A stretch of 64,000 bases of DNA from Arsenophonus nilaparvatae (GCF_000757905.1 NZ_JRLH01000004.1); one strand, 5' to 3'. Counted from the first letter of the stretch, positions 36,978 to 46,275 are shown. Notes: a model not told the origin generated them from the sequence alone. Made by a program: numbers and translations.

Positions 36978-37125
36978 AATTTTCTATATTGTTGTATGAC
37001 TTTCTTCATAAGGGCGAATATCCCTTTATGAATAATGGTTAAGTTTGTAATTATAGTCATTCTTATTTATCTCGAGTAGAATTAGATAGATTGGGCACCA
37101 TAAAGCGTTTAATTAGGAGATGGAA

Positions 37126-37749
37126 ATGTCATATCATAACAATCAAGATCAACTTGTGCCGCATATGGCATTGGTGCCAATGGTAATCGAGCAGACTTCA
37201 CGCGGTGAACGTTCTTATGATATTTATTCGCGCCTACTAAAAGAAAGAATTATTTTTTTAACAGGTCAGGTCGAAGATCACATGGCAAATTTAGTGGTTG
37301 CTCAAATGCTGTTTTTAGAAGCTGAAAACCCTGATAAAGACATTCATCTTTATATTAATTCACCGGGTGGCGTCATTACGGCAGGTATGTCAATTTATGA
37401 CACGATGCAATTTATTAAACCTGACGTTAGTACAATTTGTATGGGGCAAGCGTGTTCGATGGGCGCTTTTTTGCTTACCGCTGGTACTAAAGGAAAACGT
37501 TATTGTTTGCCCAATTCTCGTGTCATGATCCACCAACCTTTAGGCGGATTTCAAGGACAAGCGTCGGATATCGAAATTCACGCCAAAGAAATTTTAAAAA
37601 TTAAATCGCGTATGAATGAATTAATGGCTAAACATACGGGTAAAAAAATAAAAGAGATTGAGAACGATACCGAACGGGATCGTTTTTTATCTGCAGAGGA
37701 AGCAGTTAGTTATGGTTTGGTAGATAAAATTTATACTAATCGTAATTAA
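37126..37749 (+). CDS. clpP: ATP-dependent Clp protease proteolytic subunit ClpP
   Basis: 207 residues (207 in E. coli). ATG 37126 is chosen because TAGGAG lies 7-9 nt upstream; ATG 37120 is too close to it. A tetradecameric serine protease. A short N-terminal propeptide precedes the conserved HMALVPMVIEQTSRGERS. The catalytic triad is Ser111 (GQACSMGAF), His136 (MIHQPLGG) and Asp185. Oddity: Cys directly before the catalytic Ser, where E. coli has Ala. It is 116 nt upstream of clpX. Confidence 0.97.
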   Translation: MSYHNNQDQLVPHMALVPMVIEQTSRGERSYDIYSRLLKERIIFLTGQVEDHMANLVVAQMLFLEAENPDKDIHLYINSPGGVITAGMSIYDTMQFIKPDVSTICMGQACSMGAFLLTAGTKGKRYCLPNSRVMIHQPLGGFQGQASDIEIHAKEILKIKSRMNELMAKHTGKKIKEIENDTERDRFLSAEEAVSYGLVDKIYTNRN

Positions 37750-37799
37750 TTTACATAAATGTATGGCATGCCTGATATAGTTATATACATGATTAATTA

Positions 37800-37817
37800 G
37801 TAACAGTTTTCTGTTAC
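37800..37817 (+). promoter_or_regulatory. Hairpin in the clpP-clpX spacer
   Basis: 7-bp perfect stem GTAACAG / CTGTTAC with a TTTT loop, followed by CCTCTTTG. It may attenuate or process the clpP-clpX transcript. Confidence 0.4.
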
Positions 37818-37865
37818 CCTCTTTGTTGAAATTAGGGTGATGGTTAAAAAAGTGAGGTTATCTGA

Positions 37866-39152
37866 ATGACAGATAAACGCAAAGAGAGTTCAGGAAAGTT
37901 GCTGTACTGCTCCTTCTGCGGAAAAAGCCAGCATGAAGTTCGTAAGTTAATTGCTGGTCCGTCAGTTTATATCTGTGATGAGTGTGTTGAGCTCTGTAAC
38001 GATATTATTCGAGAAGAAGTTAAAGAGATTGCACCACATCGTGAGCGCAGCGCATTACCGACACCCCATGAAATTCGTTATCATCTTGATGATTATGTTA
38101 TTGGTCAGGAAAATGCCAAGAAAGTATTGGCGGTAGCCGTTTATAACCATTATAAACGCCTACGTAATATTTCTAACGAAGGGATGAATGGTGAAGGGGT
38201 AGAGCTAGGTAAAAGTAATATTTTGCTTATTGGGCCGACGGGCAGTGGTAAGACACTATTAGCTGAAACTTTGGCTCGTTACCTGGATGTACCATTTACC
38301 ATGGCTGATGCGACAACATTAACGGAAGCGGGTTATGTTGGAGAAGATGTAGAAAATATTATTCAGAAACTTCTACAAAAATGCGACTATGATGTAGAGA
38401 AAGCACAGCGTGGTATCGTCTATATTGACGAAATTGATAAAATATCCCGTAAATCTGACAACCCGTCAATTACACGCGATGTTTCAGGTGAAGGCGTTCA
38501 GCAAGCTTTACTTAAACTTATTGAAGGTACAATTGCAGCAGTGCCCCCCCAAGGAGGCCGTAAACATCCACAACAGGAATTTTTGCAAGTCGATACTTCT
38601 AAAATTCTATTTATTTGTGGTGGTGCATTCGCAGGTCTTGATAAAGTGATTGGCCAACGGTTAAATACACGTTCAGGTATTGGTTTTTCTGCTGAGGTCA
38701 AAAGCGAATCCGAGCGAGCGACTGAAGGTGAGTTACTTTCTCAAGTGGAACCAGAAGATTTAATTAAGTTTGGTTTGATTCCTGAATTTATTGGTCGTTT
38801 ACCTGTCGTAGCTACTTTAGGTGAATTAAGTGAAGAAGCATTAATTCAGATTCTGAAAGAGCCTAAAAATGCGTTGACTAAACAATATCAAGCACTTTTT
38901 GAACTTGAAGGCGTTAATCTTGAGTTTCGTGAAGAAGCATTGAAAGCAATTGCGAAAAAAGCCATGTCGAGGAAAACCGGAGCACGTGGTTTACGTTCTA
39001 TTGTGGAAGGCGCTTTGCTAGAAACTATGTATGATTTGCCATCAATGGAGCATGTTGAGAAGGTTGTGATTGATGAAATGGTGGTTGCCGGTCAATCAGA
39101 ACCTTTAGTGATTTATAGTCAACCTGATATACAAGTATCAGGTGAAAAATAA
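37866..39152 (+). CDS. clpX: ATP-dependent Clp protease ATP-binding subunit ClpX
   Basis: 428 residues (424 in E. coli). Hexameric AAA+ unfoldase that feeds substrates to ClpP. The N-terminal zinc-binding domain has Cys15 and Cys18 (YCSFCGKS) and the CDECVELC pair. Walker A is GPTGSGKT and Walker B is GIVYIDEIDKI. The ClpP-docking IGF loop appears as SGIGFSAEV, and sensor-2 is in KTGARGLRSIVE. No disruption is seen. Confidence 0.97.
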   Translation: MTDKRKESSGKLLYCSFCGKSQHEVRKLIAGPSVYICDECVELCNDIIREEVKEIAPHRERSALPTPHEIRYHLDDYVIGQENAKKVLAVAVYNHYKRLRNISNEGMNGEGVELGKSNILLIGPTGSGKTLLAETLARYLDVPFTMADATTLTEAGYVGEDVENIIQKLLQKCDYDVEKAQRGIVYIDEIDKISRKSDNPSITRDVSGEGVQQALLKLIEGTIAAVPPQGGRKHPQQEFLQVDTSKILFICGGAFAGLDKVIGQRLNTRSGIGFSAEVKSESERATEGELLSQVEPEDLIKFGLIPEFIGRLPVVATLGELSEEALIQILKEPKNALTKQYQALFELEGVNLEFREEALKAIAKKAMSRKTGARGLRSIVEGALLETMYDLPSMEHVEKVVIDEMVVAGQSEPLVIYSQPDIQVSGEK

Positions 39153-39186
39153 ATCTTAATGCTTTTCTTAGTTGAATTGTGTAATG

Positions 39187-39216
39187 CAAAATGAGGGTTT
39201 TCCCCTCATTTTGTGT
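39187..39216 (+). terminator. Intrinsic terminator of clpPX
   Basis: 11-bp perfect stem CAAAATGAGGG / CCCTCATTTTG with a 5-nt loop, followed by TGTTTAA; 34 nt after the clpX stop. Confidence 0.8.
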
Positions 39217-39234
39217 TTAATACCGAATCAGACT

Positions 39235-39262
39235 ATTGAATATCAAAATTTTGTCCCCATGT
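39235..39262 (+). promoter_or_regulatory. lon: Sigma-32 heat-shock promoter of lon
   Basis: ATTGAAT (39235-39241), 13-nt spacer, CCCCATGT (39255-39262). This agrees with the heat-shock consensus and with the E. coli lon promoter as I recall it (TTGAAT, 13 nt, CCCCATAT). It lies 82 nt upstream of the lon start and just after the clpX terminator. Confidence 0.8.
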
Positions 39263-39343
39263 AACTCTATATTTAAACTGAGGTTTCTCAAAACTTTTAA
39301 GGAAACCCTAAAATTGGCATAAGCTAAACGAAGAGAGAACCTT

Positions 39344-41704
39344 ATGAATCTTGAGCGTTCCGAACGCATTGAAATTCCTGTACTGCCTCTGCGAGATGTC
39401 GTGGTTTATCCACATATGGTGATCCCATTGTTTGTTGGCCGCGAGAAATCGATTCACTGTCTTGAAGCTGCAATGGATCAGAATAAACAGGTCATGTTGG
39501 TGGCTCAAAAAGAAGCATCGACTGATGAGCCAGGAGTAAATGATCTTTTCTCTGTAGGGACAGTTGCTTCTGTTTTGCAGATGCTAAAACTACCAGATGG
39601 TACGGTTAAAGTCTTAGTTGAAGGTCTGCGTCGTGCAAAAATCACTATGCTAACAGATAATGGAGAATATTTCATTGCCCAGGCTGAGTATTTTAGTTCT
39701 CCGACTGTTGATGAAAAAGAGCAAGAAGTCTTAAATCGGACAACCATTAATCAGTTTGAAGGCTATATTAAACTGAATAAAAAGATCCCACCTGAAGTAT
39801 TAACATCATTGCATTCTATTGAACAATCGGACAAATTGGCTGATACAATCGCTTCTCATATGCCGTTAAAACTAGCGGATAAACAGCGTGTATTAGAAAT
39901 GGTTGATGTAGTTGAGCGCCTTGAATATTTGATGGCAATGATGGAGTCTGAAATTGATTTACTGCAGGTTGAAAAACGTATTCGTAATCGCGTTAAAAAG
40001 CAGATGGAGAAAAGTCAGCGCGAATACTATTTGAATGAGCAGATGAAAGCAATTCAGAAAGAATTAGGTGAGATGGAGGACGCGCCTGATGAATATGAAA
40101 TGTTCAAGCGCAAAATCGAAGAAGTTAAAATGCCTAAGGAAGCTCGGCAAAAAGCGGAGGCAGAATTACAAAAATTGAAAATGATGTCACCTATGTCTGC
40201 TGAAGCGACAGTTTTACGGAGCTATATTGATTGGATGGTGCAGGTCCCGTGGAATGCTCGTAGTAAAGTTAAAAAAGATTTACTGAAAGCTCAGGAGACA
40301 CTGGATAGAGATCATTATGGTTTAGAACGTGTTAAGGAACGTATTCTTGAATACTTAGCTGTGCAAAGTCGCGTGAGTAAAATTAAAGGGCCAATTTTAT
40401 GTTTGGTGGGACCGCCAGGTGTTGGTAAAACATCATTGGGTCAATCAATTGCTAAAGCGACAGGGCGTAAATATATTCGTATGGCACTTGGTGGTGTCCG
40501 TGATGAAGCAGAAATTCGTGGACATAGACGAACATACATTGGCTCTATGCCCGGGAAACTTATTCAAAAAATGGCAAAAGTGGGTGTTAAGAACCCCTTA
40601 TTTTTGTTAGATGAAATTGACAAAATGTCTTCGGATATGCGTGGTGATCCGGCATCTGCTTTACTTGAAGTACTTGATCCAGAACAGAATGTTGCGTTTA
40701 ATGATCACTATTTAGAAGTTGATTATGACCTTTCTGATGTGATGTTCGTTGCGACTTCAAATTCGATGAACATTCCAGCACCGTTATTAGATCGTATGGA
40801 AGTGATTCGTCTTTCAGGTTACACCGAAGATGAAAAACTTAATATTGCCAAAAAACATTTGTTACCTAAACAGATTCAGCGAAATGCATTGAAAAAAGGC
40901 GAGCTTACGATCGACGATAGCGCAATTATTGGTATTATTCGTTATTATACCCGCGAGGCTGGTGTTCGTGGTTTAGAACGTGAAATTTCCAAATTATGCC
41001 GTAAAGCAGTAAAAGCACTACTGATGGATAAATCATTGAAACACCTTGTCATCAATGAAGATAATCTAAAAGACTATCTTGGTGTGCGTAAAGTTGATTA
41101 CGGTCGTGCAGATACCGAAAATCGTATCGGTCAAGTGACGGGTTTAGCTTGGACAGAAGTTGGTGGCGATTTATTAACTATTGAAACCGCTTGTGTACCT
41201 GGCAAAGGTAAACTCACTTATACCGGATCGTTAGGTGAGGTTATGCAAGAATCTATTCAAACGGCGTTAACTGCAGTTCGGGCGCGAGCAGAAAAGCTAG
41301 GTATTAATGCTGATTTCTACGAAAAACGGGATATTCATGTGCATGTACCTGAGGGAGCAACACCAAAAGATGGTCCCAGTGCAGGAATTGCAATGTGCAC
41401 AGCGTTAGTTTCTTGTTTGACCGGTAATCCTGTACGAGCAGACGTAGCGATGACTGGTGAGATAACATTACGAGGATTAGTGTTACCAATTGGTGGTTTA
41501 AAAGAAAAATTGTTAGCCGCTCACCGTGGTGGTATAAAAATCGTGTTAATTCCCGATGAAAATCGTCGAGATTTGGAAGAAATACCCCAAAATGTTATCG
41601 CAGATCTAAAAATTTACCCGGTAAAGACCATTGAAGAGGTTTTTTCTATTGCACTACAAAATCCCCCCTTTGGGATGGAGATAGTGACTAAAAAATGCTC
41701 TTAA
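39344..41704 (+). CDS. lon: ATP-dependent protease Lon
   Basis: 786 residues (784 in E. coli). Homohexameric AAA+ serine protease for misfolded and regulatory proteins. The LonA N-domain starts ERIEIPVLPLRDVVVYPHMV, with a coiled coil around 200-270. Walker A is GPPGVGKTS (about 355) and Walker B is FLLDEIDKM. The protease domain has the catalytic Ser in PKDGPSAGIAM and the Lys in GGLKEKLLAAHRGG. It is a single-gene unit with its own heat-shock promoter and terminator. Confidence 0.98.
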   Translation: MNLERSERIEIPVLPLRDVVVYPHMVIPLFVGREKSIHCLEAAMDQNKQVMLVAQKEASTDEPGVNDLFSVGTVASVLQMLKLPDGTVKVLVEGLRRAKITMLTDNGEYFIAQAEYFSSPTVDEKEQEVLNRTTINQFEGYIKLNKKIPPEVLTSLHSIEQSDKLADTIASHMPLKLADKQRVLEMVDVVERLEYLMAMMESEIDLLQVEKRIRNRVKKQMEKSQREYYLNEQMKAIQKELGEMEDAPDEYEMFKRKIEEVKMPKEARQKAEAELQKLKMMSPMSAEATVLRSYIDWMVQVPWNARSKVKKDLLKAQETLDRDHYGLERVKERILEYLAVQSRVSKIKGPILCLVGPPGVGKTSLGQSIAKATGRKYIRMALGGVRDEAEIRGHRRTYIGSMPGKLIQKMAKVGVKNPLFLLDEIDKMSSDMRGDPASALLEVLDPEQNVAFNDHYLEVDYDLSDVMFVATSNSMNIPAPLLDRMEVIRLSGYTEDEKLNIAKKHLLPKQIQRNALKKGELTIDDSAIIGIIRYYTREAGVRGLEREISKLCRKAVKALLMDKSLKHLVINEDNLKDYLGVRKVDYGRADTENRIGQVTGLAWTEVGGDLLTIETACVPGKGKLTYTGSLGEVMQESIQTALTAVRARAEKLGINADFYEKRDIHVHVPEGATPKDGPSAGIAMCTALVSCLTGNPVRADVAMTGEITLRGLVLPIGGLKEKLLAAHRGGIKIVLIPDENRRDLEEIPQNVIADLKIYPVKTIEEVFSIALQNPPFGMEIVTKKCS

Positions 41705-41739
41705 TGCATTGATTTAAATTAAAAATTTCACATAAATTT

Positions 41740-41777
41740 AAAACTGATAAATCTTAAATGATTTATCAGTTTTTTTT
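41740..41777 (+). terminator. Intrinsic terminator of lon
   Basis: 14-bp perfect stem AAAACTGATAAATC / GATTTATCAGTTTT with a 6-nt loop running into an eight-T tract. It is the strongest terminator in the window. Confidence 0.93.
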
Positions 41778-41935
41778 ATCTACTAAATAAATTAAGTAAA
41801 CAAATCTATAATTATTTGGCTGTAATATGTTTTCTTGCCATACTTTTGTAGTATTGATACGACGGTGTCATCTTTTTGTGAACCGTTAGCAATATGTTTG
41901 TTTAATCCATAATTAATAAAATGGGGATGATAAGC

Positions 41936-42223
41936 GTGAAAAAGAAAGAGCTAATAGAAAAAATTGCTAAAGAGTCAAAGGCTGCTAAATCAGTCTCTGA
42001 GAGCGTGTTAAATGCATTTCTCAAAATTGTATCTCAAACTCTCAAAAAAGGAGATAAAATTCAGTTAATAGGCTTTGGCGCTTTTGAAAGTAAAGAGCGC
42101 CCAGCACGTACTGGACGTAATCCTCAAACAGGTAAGGCTATTAAGATAGCTGCGGCAAAGGTACCGACATTTAAAGCCGGCCAAGGATTAAAAGATGCTG
42201 TTAACGGCCACAAGAAAAAATAA
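41936..42223 (+). CDS. hupB: HU-family DNA-binding protein (HupB position, divergent)
   Basis: 95 residues from GTG 41936 (MKKKELIEKIAKES), with GGGGA 8 nt upstream; ATGs at 41921 and 41927 would add a non-homologous extension. It has the lon-hupB-ppiD position. The DNA-binding arm (ERPARTGRNPQTGKAIKIAAAKVPTFKAG, about 54-82) is almost identical to HU. The N-terminal dimerisation half (SKAAKSVSESVLNAFLKIVSQTLKKGDKIQ) differs strongly from E. coli HU-beta, and the protein ends in an added basic tail GHKKK. HU bends and compacts DNA as a dimer; a fast-evolving HupB is the simplest reading. Confidence 0.88.
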   Translation: MKKKELIEKIAKESKAAKSVSESVLNAFLKIVSQTLKKGDKIQLIGFGAFESKERPARTGRNPQTGKAIKIAAAKVPTFKAGQGLKDAVNGHKKK

Positions 42224-42289
42224 GGATTGCGGCATACTGTTAACGGATAAACTAAAACCGAATCAATTGTTTTAGTAAGTTAGGATAGA

Positions 42290-42320
42290 GCGCATCATAA
42301 AGGTGATGCGCTTTTTTCTT
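42290..42320 (+). terminator. Intrinsic terminator of hupB
   Basis: 8-bp perfect stem GCGCATCA / TGATGCGC with a 6-nt loop, followed by TTTTTTCTTTT. Confidence 0.92.
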
Positions 42321-42382
42321 TTACGCTAAAATAGCGTATTATGCGTCTATTTACTTTGACTAAAACGGAGAGTAGCCTCTTT

Positions 42383-44254
42383 ATGATGGACAACCTACGC
42401 ACGGCGGCGAATAGTCCTGTGCTAAAAATAGTATTTGTGATTATTATCCTATCTTTTGTGCTTACCGGCGTTGGTGGTTACCTGATTGGCGGTTCAAGTA
42501 ATCACGCGGCGAAAGTGAATGGCACAGCAATTAGTCAAGTTCAATTACAGCAAGCTTTTCAGCAAGAAAAGCAAGCATTACAAGAACGACTAGGTGATCA
42601 ATTTGCTGAAATTGCCAGCAGCGAGCAAGGGATCCAGATGCTGCGTCGTCAAGCTTTAGAACGTTTGATTGGTGTGACATTGCTTAATCAATATTCAAAT
42701 CAATTGGGTTTAACGGCGAGTGATGAGCAAATTAAGCAAGATATCTACAACATGCCGATATTTCATACTGACGGGCATTTTGATAGTGAAAAATATCGGG
42801 CTATTTTATCTCAACATAATGTTAATGCCGATGATCTTGCCCAAGAAATACGACAAAATTTGATTAACCGTCAACTCAGTAAAATGTATGTGACAGATGA
42901 ATTTGTCTTACCTGAAGAAATTAAGTCCTATGCTGAGTTACTTTTACAGCAACGTGAAGTAAAAACAGCAACTATATCGCTTGCTAACTATCAATCTAAA
43001 CAAACGGTGACAGATAAAGAATTACAAGATTACTATAATACACATCAGAACAGTTTTATTTCACCCGAACAGGTACAGGTTAGTTATATTAAGTTAGATG
43101 CCGCTTCTCAACGTGAAAATGTGGCAGTCAAAGATGAAGAGCTGAAAAGCTATTATGAGCAAAATATAGCTAATTTTACGCAGCCTGCGCAAAAACATTA
43201 CAGCATGATCCAATTGGCAACAGAAAAAGAAGCCGATTCCGTTGCTAAAGAATTGGCTGATGGGGCTGATTTTAAGCAATTAGTTACCGAAAAATCGACA
43301 GATAAATTTAGTGCAGCAAATCATGGTGCTCTTGGTTGGATGGAGGTGACTTCAATGCCAAGTGAAATTATTGCTGCGAATCTAACTAAAAAAGGACAGG
43401 TTTCTGGCGTAATAAAATCGGCTAGCAATTATATTATATTTCGTCTTGATGATATTAAACCTGAAGTAATAAAATCTTTTCAGTCAGTAAAAACTGAGAT
43501 TGCCGATAGCCTAAAAAATGAAAAAGCGATTAATGCATTTTATTCATTACAACAAACTGCAAGTCGCGTGGCGATGGATGATAACGAATCGTTAGCAGCA
43601 GCTGAAAAAGTTACTGGTATTAAAGCGGTAACAACAGATTGGTTTAGTCGTAATAATCTTCCTGAAGAAATAAGATTTGATAAAGTGGCTGATTCTATTT
43701 TTAACGGCAACTTATTAGATAAAAATGGGCCAACAGGTATTAACTCAGATGTCATTAATGTCGATGGTGATCGTGCATTTGTTATTCGAGTTGAAAAATA
43801 TAAACCAGAGGTAACACAACCATTCGATGAGGTGAAAAAATCAGTAGCTGAATTAGTCAAGCTTAATAAAGCTACAAAAGAGATGGAAGCAGAGGGCAAT
43901 AAATTGCTGAGCGCATTAAAACAAGGGACAGGTGCAGCGGCTTTGGCAAAACAGGGTATTACCTTTGGTGAGGCAAAGATTATCAAACGTTTTGATCAAA
44001 ATGACTCATTGGCTGAGCAAATTTTTCAGATGCCAATTCCTAAAGAAAATACACCAACTTATCTCAGTAGCAAAGATAGCAAAAATAATTTAGTTATTAT
44101 TCAATTGGTCAAAGTTACTCAGGGGCAACCGACGGAAGATGAATTAAAAGTCTTTTCGCAACGCTATAAAATGATACTTGGCGATGTGATGATGGAATCA
44201 CTAATGTTGAATTTACGTGATAAGGCTAAAGTCGATTTAGGCCGAATTGAGTAA
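42383..44254 (+). CDS. ppiD: Periplasmic folding chaperone PpiD
   Basis: 623 residues (623 in E. coli) from ATG 42383 (MMDNLRTAANSPVLKIV), with GGAGAG upstream; an in-frame ATG at 42341 adds 14 non-homologous residues. Inner-membrane anchored chaperone at the Sec exit. The transmembrane helix is about residues 15-34, followed by SurA-like N-terminal helices and an inactive parvulin-like domain at about 265-355 (HYSMIQLATEKEADSVAKEL ... HGALGWME). The C-terminal half (INSDVINVDGDRAFVIRVE) is conserved. Confidence 0.95.
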   Translation: MMDNLRTAANSPVLKIVFVIIILSFVLTGVGGYLIGGSSNHAAKVNGTAISQVQLQQAFQQEKQALQERLGDQFAEIASSEQGIQMLRRQALERLIGVTLLNQYSNQLGLTASDEQIKQDIYNMPIFHTDGHFDSEKYRAILSQHNVNADDLAQEIRQNLINRQLSKMYVTDEFVLPEEIKSYAELLLQQREVKTATISLANYQSKQTVTDKELQDYYNTHQNSFISPEQVQVSYIKLDAASQRENVAVKDEELKSYYEQNIANFTQPAQKHYSMIQLATEKEADSVAKELADGADFKQLVTEKSTDKFSAANHGALGWMEVTSMPSEIIAANLTKKGQVSGVIKSASNYIIFRLDDIKPEVIKSFQSVKTEIADSLKNEKAINAFYSLQQTASRVAMDDNESLAAAEKVTGIKAVTTDWFSRNNLPEEIRFDKVADSIFNGNLLDKNGPTGINSDVINVDGDRAFVIRVEKYKPEVTQPFDEVKKSVAELVKLNKATKEMEAEGNKLLSALKQGTGAAALAKQGITFGEAKIIKRFDQNDSLAEQIFQMPIPKENTPTYLSSKDSKNNLVIIQLVKVTQGQPTEDELKVFSQRYKMILGDVMMESLMLNLRDKAKVDLGRIE

Positions 44255-44297
44255 TTTGCGATCGACTTCCACATAATTTTATACAATTACATAAATT

Positions 44298-44322
44298 AGA
44301 GGCTGCGCTTGTGCAGCCTCTT
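44298..44322 (+). terminator. Putative terminator of ppiD
   Basis: 9-bp stem AGAGGCTGC / GCAGCCTCT with a 6-nt loop, 43 nt after the ppiD stop; the following T-run is weak. Confidence 0.6.
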
Positions 44323-44517
44323 GCTGTTATATCATTTTATTGTCGTAATGTTTTTTTATTCTTGTATCTTATTCATTGCTTAGAAAGTCTGTTTTTTCAT
44401 AGAAAATTATCACAGAATTGCTTAGCAAACTGCCATAAAGCGTATACATCAGGGAAATATAATATCAATTTTGGTAAATAAATATTGATTTTTACTAATT
44501 AACAAGGAGGTTATAAG

Positions 44518-44886
44518 ATGTTTCTAATAATAAAAAAGAAACTAATATATACAACTAGGATCTTAATTTTTGCGATAGGATTTTTTCATACCGCATTTGC
44601 CCAATCTGATCAGCTAAAAGTAGTTAATGATCAAACGCAAACTGGAACGAAATCAGTTATAAATAAAACAGTCAAGCGACAGTTGATGGATGATAAAGTT
44701 AATATCAATACTGCATCTGAAGAGGAGTTGGCGGAGAAATTAAATGGGATCGGATTGAAAAAAGCACAGTTAATCGTGTTACATCGTAAGAAATTTGGAG
44801 AATTTAAGTCAATTGAACATCTTCAAGATGTGCCAGGTATTGGTTTGGGTTTTATTGAAAAGAATCGTGAGAAATTAACCTATTAA
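44518..44886 (+). CDS. ybaV: ComEA-like helix-hairpin-helix protein YbaV
   Basis: 122 residues (123 in E. coli). An N-terminal signal peptide (about 1-29, ending AFAQ) predicts a periplasmic protein. The C-terminal domain (about 60-122) has two helix-hairpin-helix motifs, VNINTASEEELAEKLNGIGLKKAQLI and LQDVPGIGLGFIEKN, as in the DNA-receptor ComEA. Its role in enterics is unknown. ATG 44518 follows a strong AAGGAGG. ybaW, which follows in E. coli, is missing. Confidence 0.9.
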   Translation: MFLIIKKKLIYTTRILIFAIGFFHTAFAQSDQLKVVNDQTQTGTKSVINKTVKRQLMDDKVNINTASEEELAEKLNGIGLKKAQLIVLHRKKFGEFKSIEHLQDVPGIGLGFIEKNREKLTY

Positions 44887-45086
44887 CACATAATAGGAGC
44901 TGAGAGGGAATTATTAATCTCAGTTCCTTATTCATTACACCAGTATACGCTAGAAGTGTAAGATTATATTTAAGCCAAAAGTACTAAAAATAATTTATTG
45001 TATCTTGTATTAATTAATATAGTGGCATTGATTGTAAGTTAAATTGGCTTATTGTTTGAATATCGTTAAATAGTATCTATTTAAAA

Positions 45087-45788
45087 TCATTTAAGGTGCA
45101 TTTTTTGTTTTAAAGAGGACATGATTGCTTGTCGATGATTAAGATAATATTTTAATCCTTCTGCACGCAGATGGCAGGCAGCACATTGTTGACAACCATT
45201 GCCTATGATACCATTGTAACAAGTAAGGGTTTTATTTTGTACTAATTTTAATGAGTGGTAATAATCGGCTAGTGCCCAAGTCTCGGCTTTATTTAGCCAC
45301 ATAAGAGGGGTTTCAAAGCGAATTTGTTTAGCTATACCCAGACAAATAGCTTGATTAAGCGTTTTAACGAATTCATCCCTACAATCAGGGTAACCAGAAA
45401 AGTCTGTTTCACAGACACCGGTTATAACCACCTCAGCTTGAACTTGGTAAGCATAAATAGCAGCAAGTGTTAGAAATAAAATATTACGTCCTGGAACGAA
45501 AGTATTGGGTAATTCACTTTCAATACTTTTTTCATAGGAAGGTATTGGAATGTTGTCGCGAGTTAGGCTACTGATAGCAAGTTCATTTAATAATCCGACA
45601 TCCAGTATTTTATGTGCTGCGATGTTAAAATGCTGGCATATTTTTTGAGCAGCAACAATTTCAGCACTATGACGTTGAGCATAATTGAAAGTGATACAAT
45701 GAACTTCGTTATATTGTTTTATTGCTTGTATAAGACAAGTGGTCGAATCTTGTCCGCCACTAAATACAATAACTGCTCGTTTCGTCAT
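45087..45788 (-). CDS. queC: 7-cyano-7-deazaguanine synthase QueC
   Basis: 233 residues (231 in E. coli). QueC converts 7-carboxy-7-deazaguanine to preQ0, upstream of QueF, Tgt and QueA in queuosine synthesis. The PP-loop ATPase motif VFSGGQDSTTCL is at about residues 8-19. The C-terminal zinc site consists of CYNGIIGNGCQQCAAC (about 189-204). It is a single gene. Together with queA and tgt at 8.5-10.7 kb it supports de novo queuosine synthesis. Confidence 0.96.
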   Translation of the reverse strand: MTKRAVIVFSGGQDSTTCLIQAIKQYNEVHCITFNYAQRHSAEIVAAQKICQHFNIAAHKILDVGLLNELAISSLTRDNIPIPSYEKSIESELPNTFVPGRNILFLTLAAIYAYQVQAEVVITGVCETDFSGYPDCRDEFVKTLNQAICLGIAKQIRFETPLMWLNKAETWALADYYHSLKLVQNKTLTCYNGIIGNGCQQCAACHLRAEGLKYYLNHRQAIMSSLKQKMHLK

Positions 45789-46275
45789 GCTTAATGCTAT
45801 CCATCGATAAAGTACAAGTAAAAAATTTTGCTAGTAAAGATGATACGTTATGTTACCGAGTTTAATCTAGTTTAGATAGCCTTAATTGGGAAGATATATT
45901 CATAGTATTATATTATTTGTTTAAATTATAAAATATGAATTATTTTATTCTGACTATTTATTATCGGTAGCATATTAATTTTATGTAATTATGCGATAAA
46001 AATGCCATGATTTGTTGAATACATCCTGATATTACATTGCTTATAAAGCTGATAAAATCAGGTTGTTAAAAATATTTTATATAACATTATGAAATTTGGT
46101 GGGTTACGATAGTTTTTATAAACATATAGTCAACAATATAGTTAATTGAATTGATCATTTTTATTTTTGATTGAGAAAATAAAATATATCACAATTTTGT
46201 TTGTATCTGATTAATTTATTGAGCTGTATTTTATTATATTTTTTGATGCAATTTTCAATATCAGGATAAAAAAAT
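45789..46275. other. AT-rich gap queC-mdlA
   Basis: 487 nt, with no supportable gene on either strand. In E. coli this junction contains ybaE, cof and decR, with glnK-amtB and tesB after mdlB. I could not recognise remnants of them. It must carry the promoters of queC and mdlA. Confidence 0.5.

Noticed and set aside
45789..46275. Possible preQ1 riboswitch upstream of queC
   Set aside because: No compact preQ1 aptamer pattern seen; not usual in Enterobacterales.
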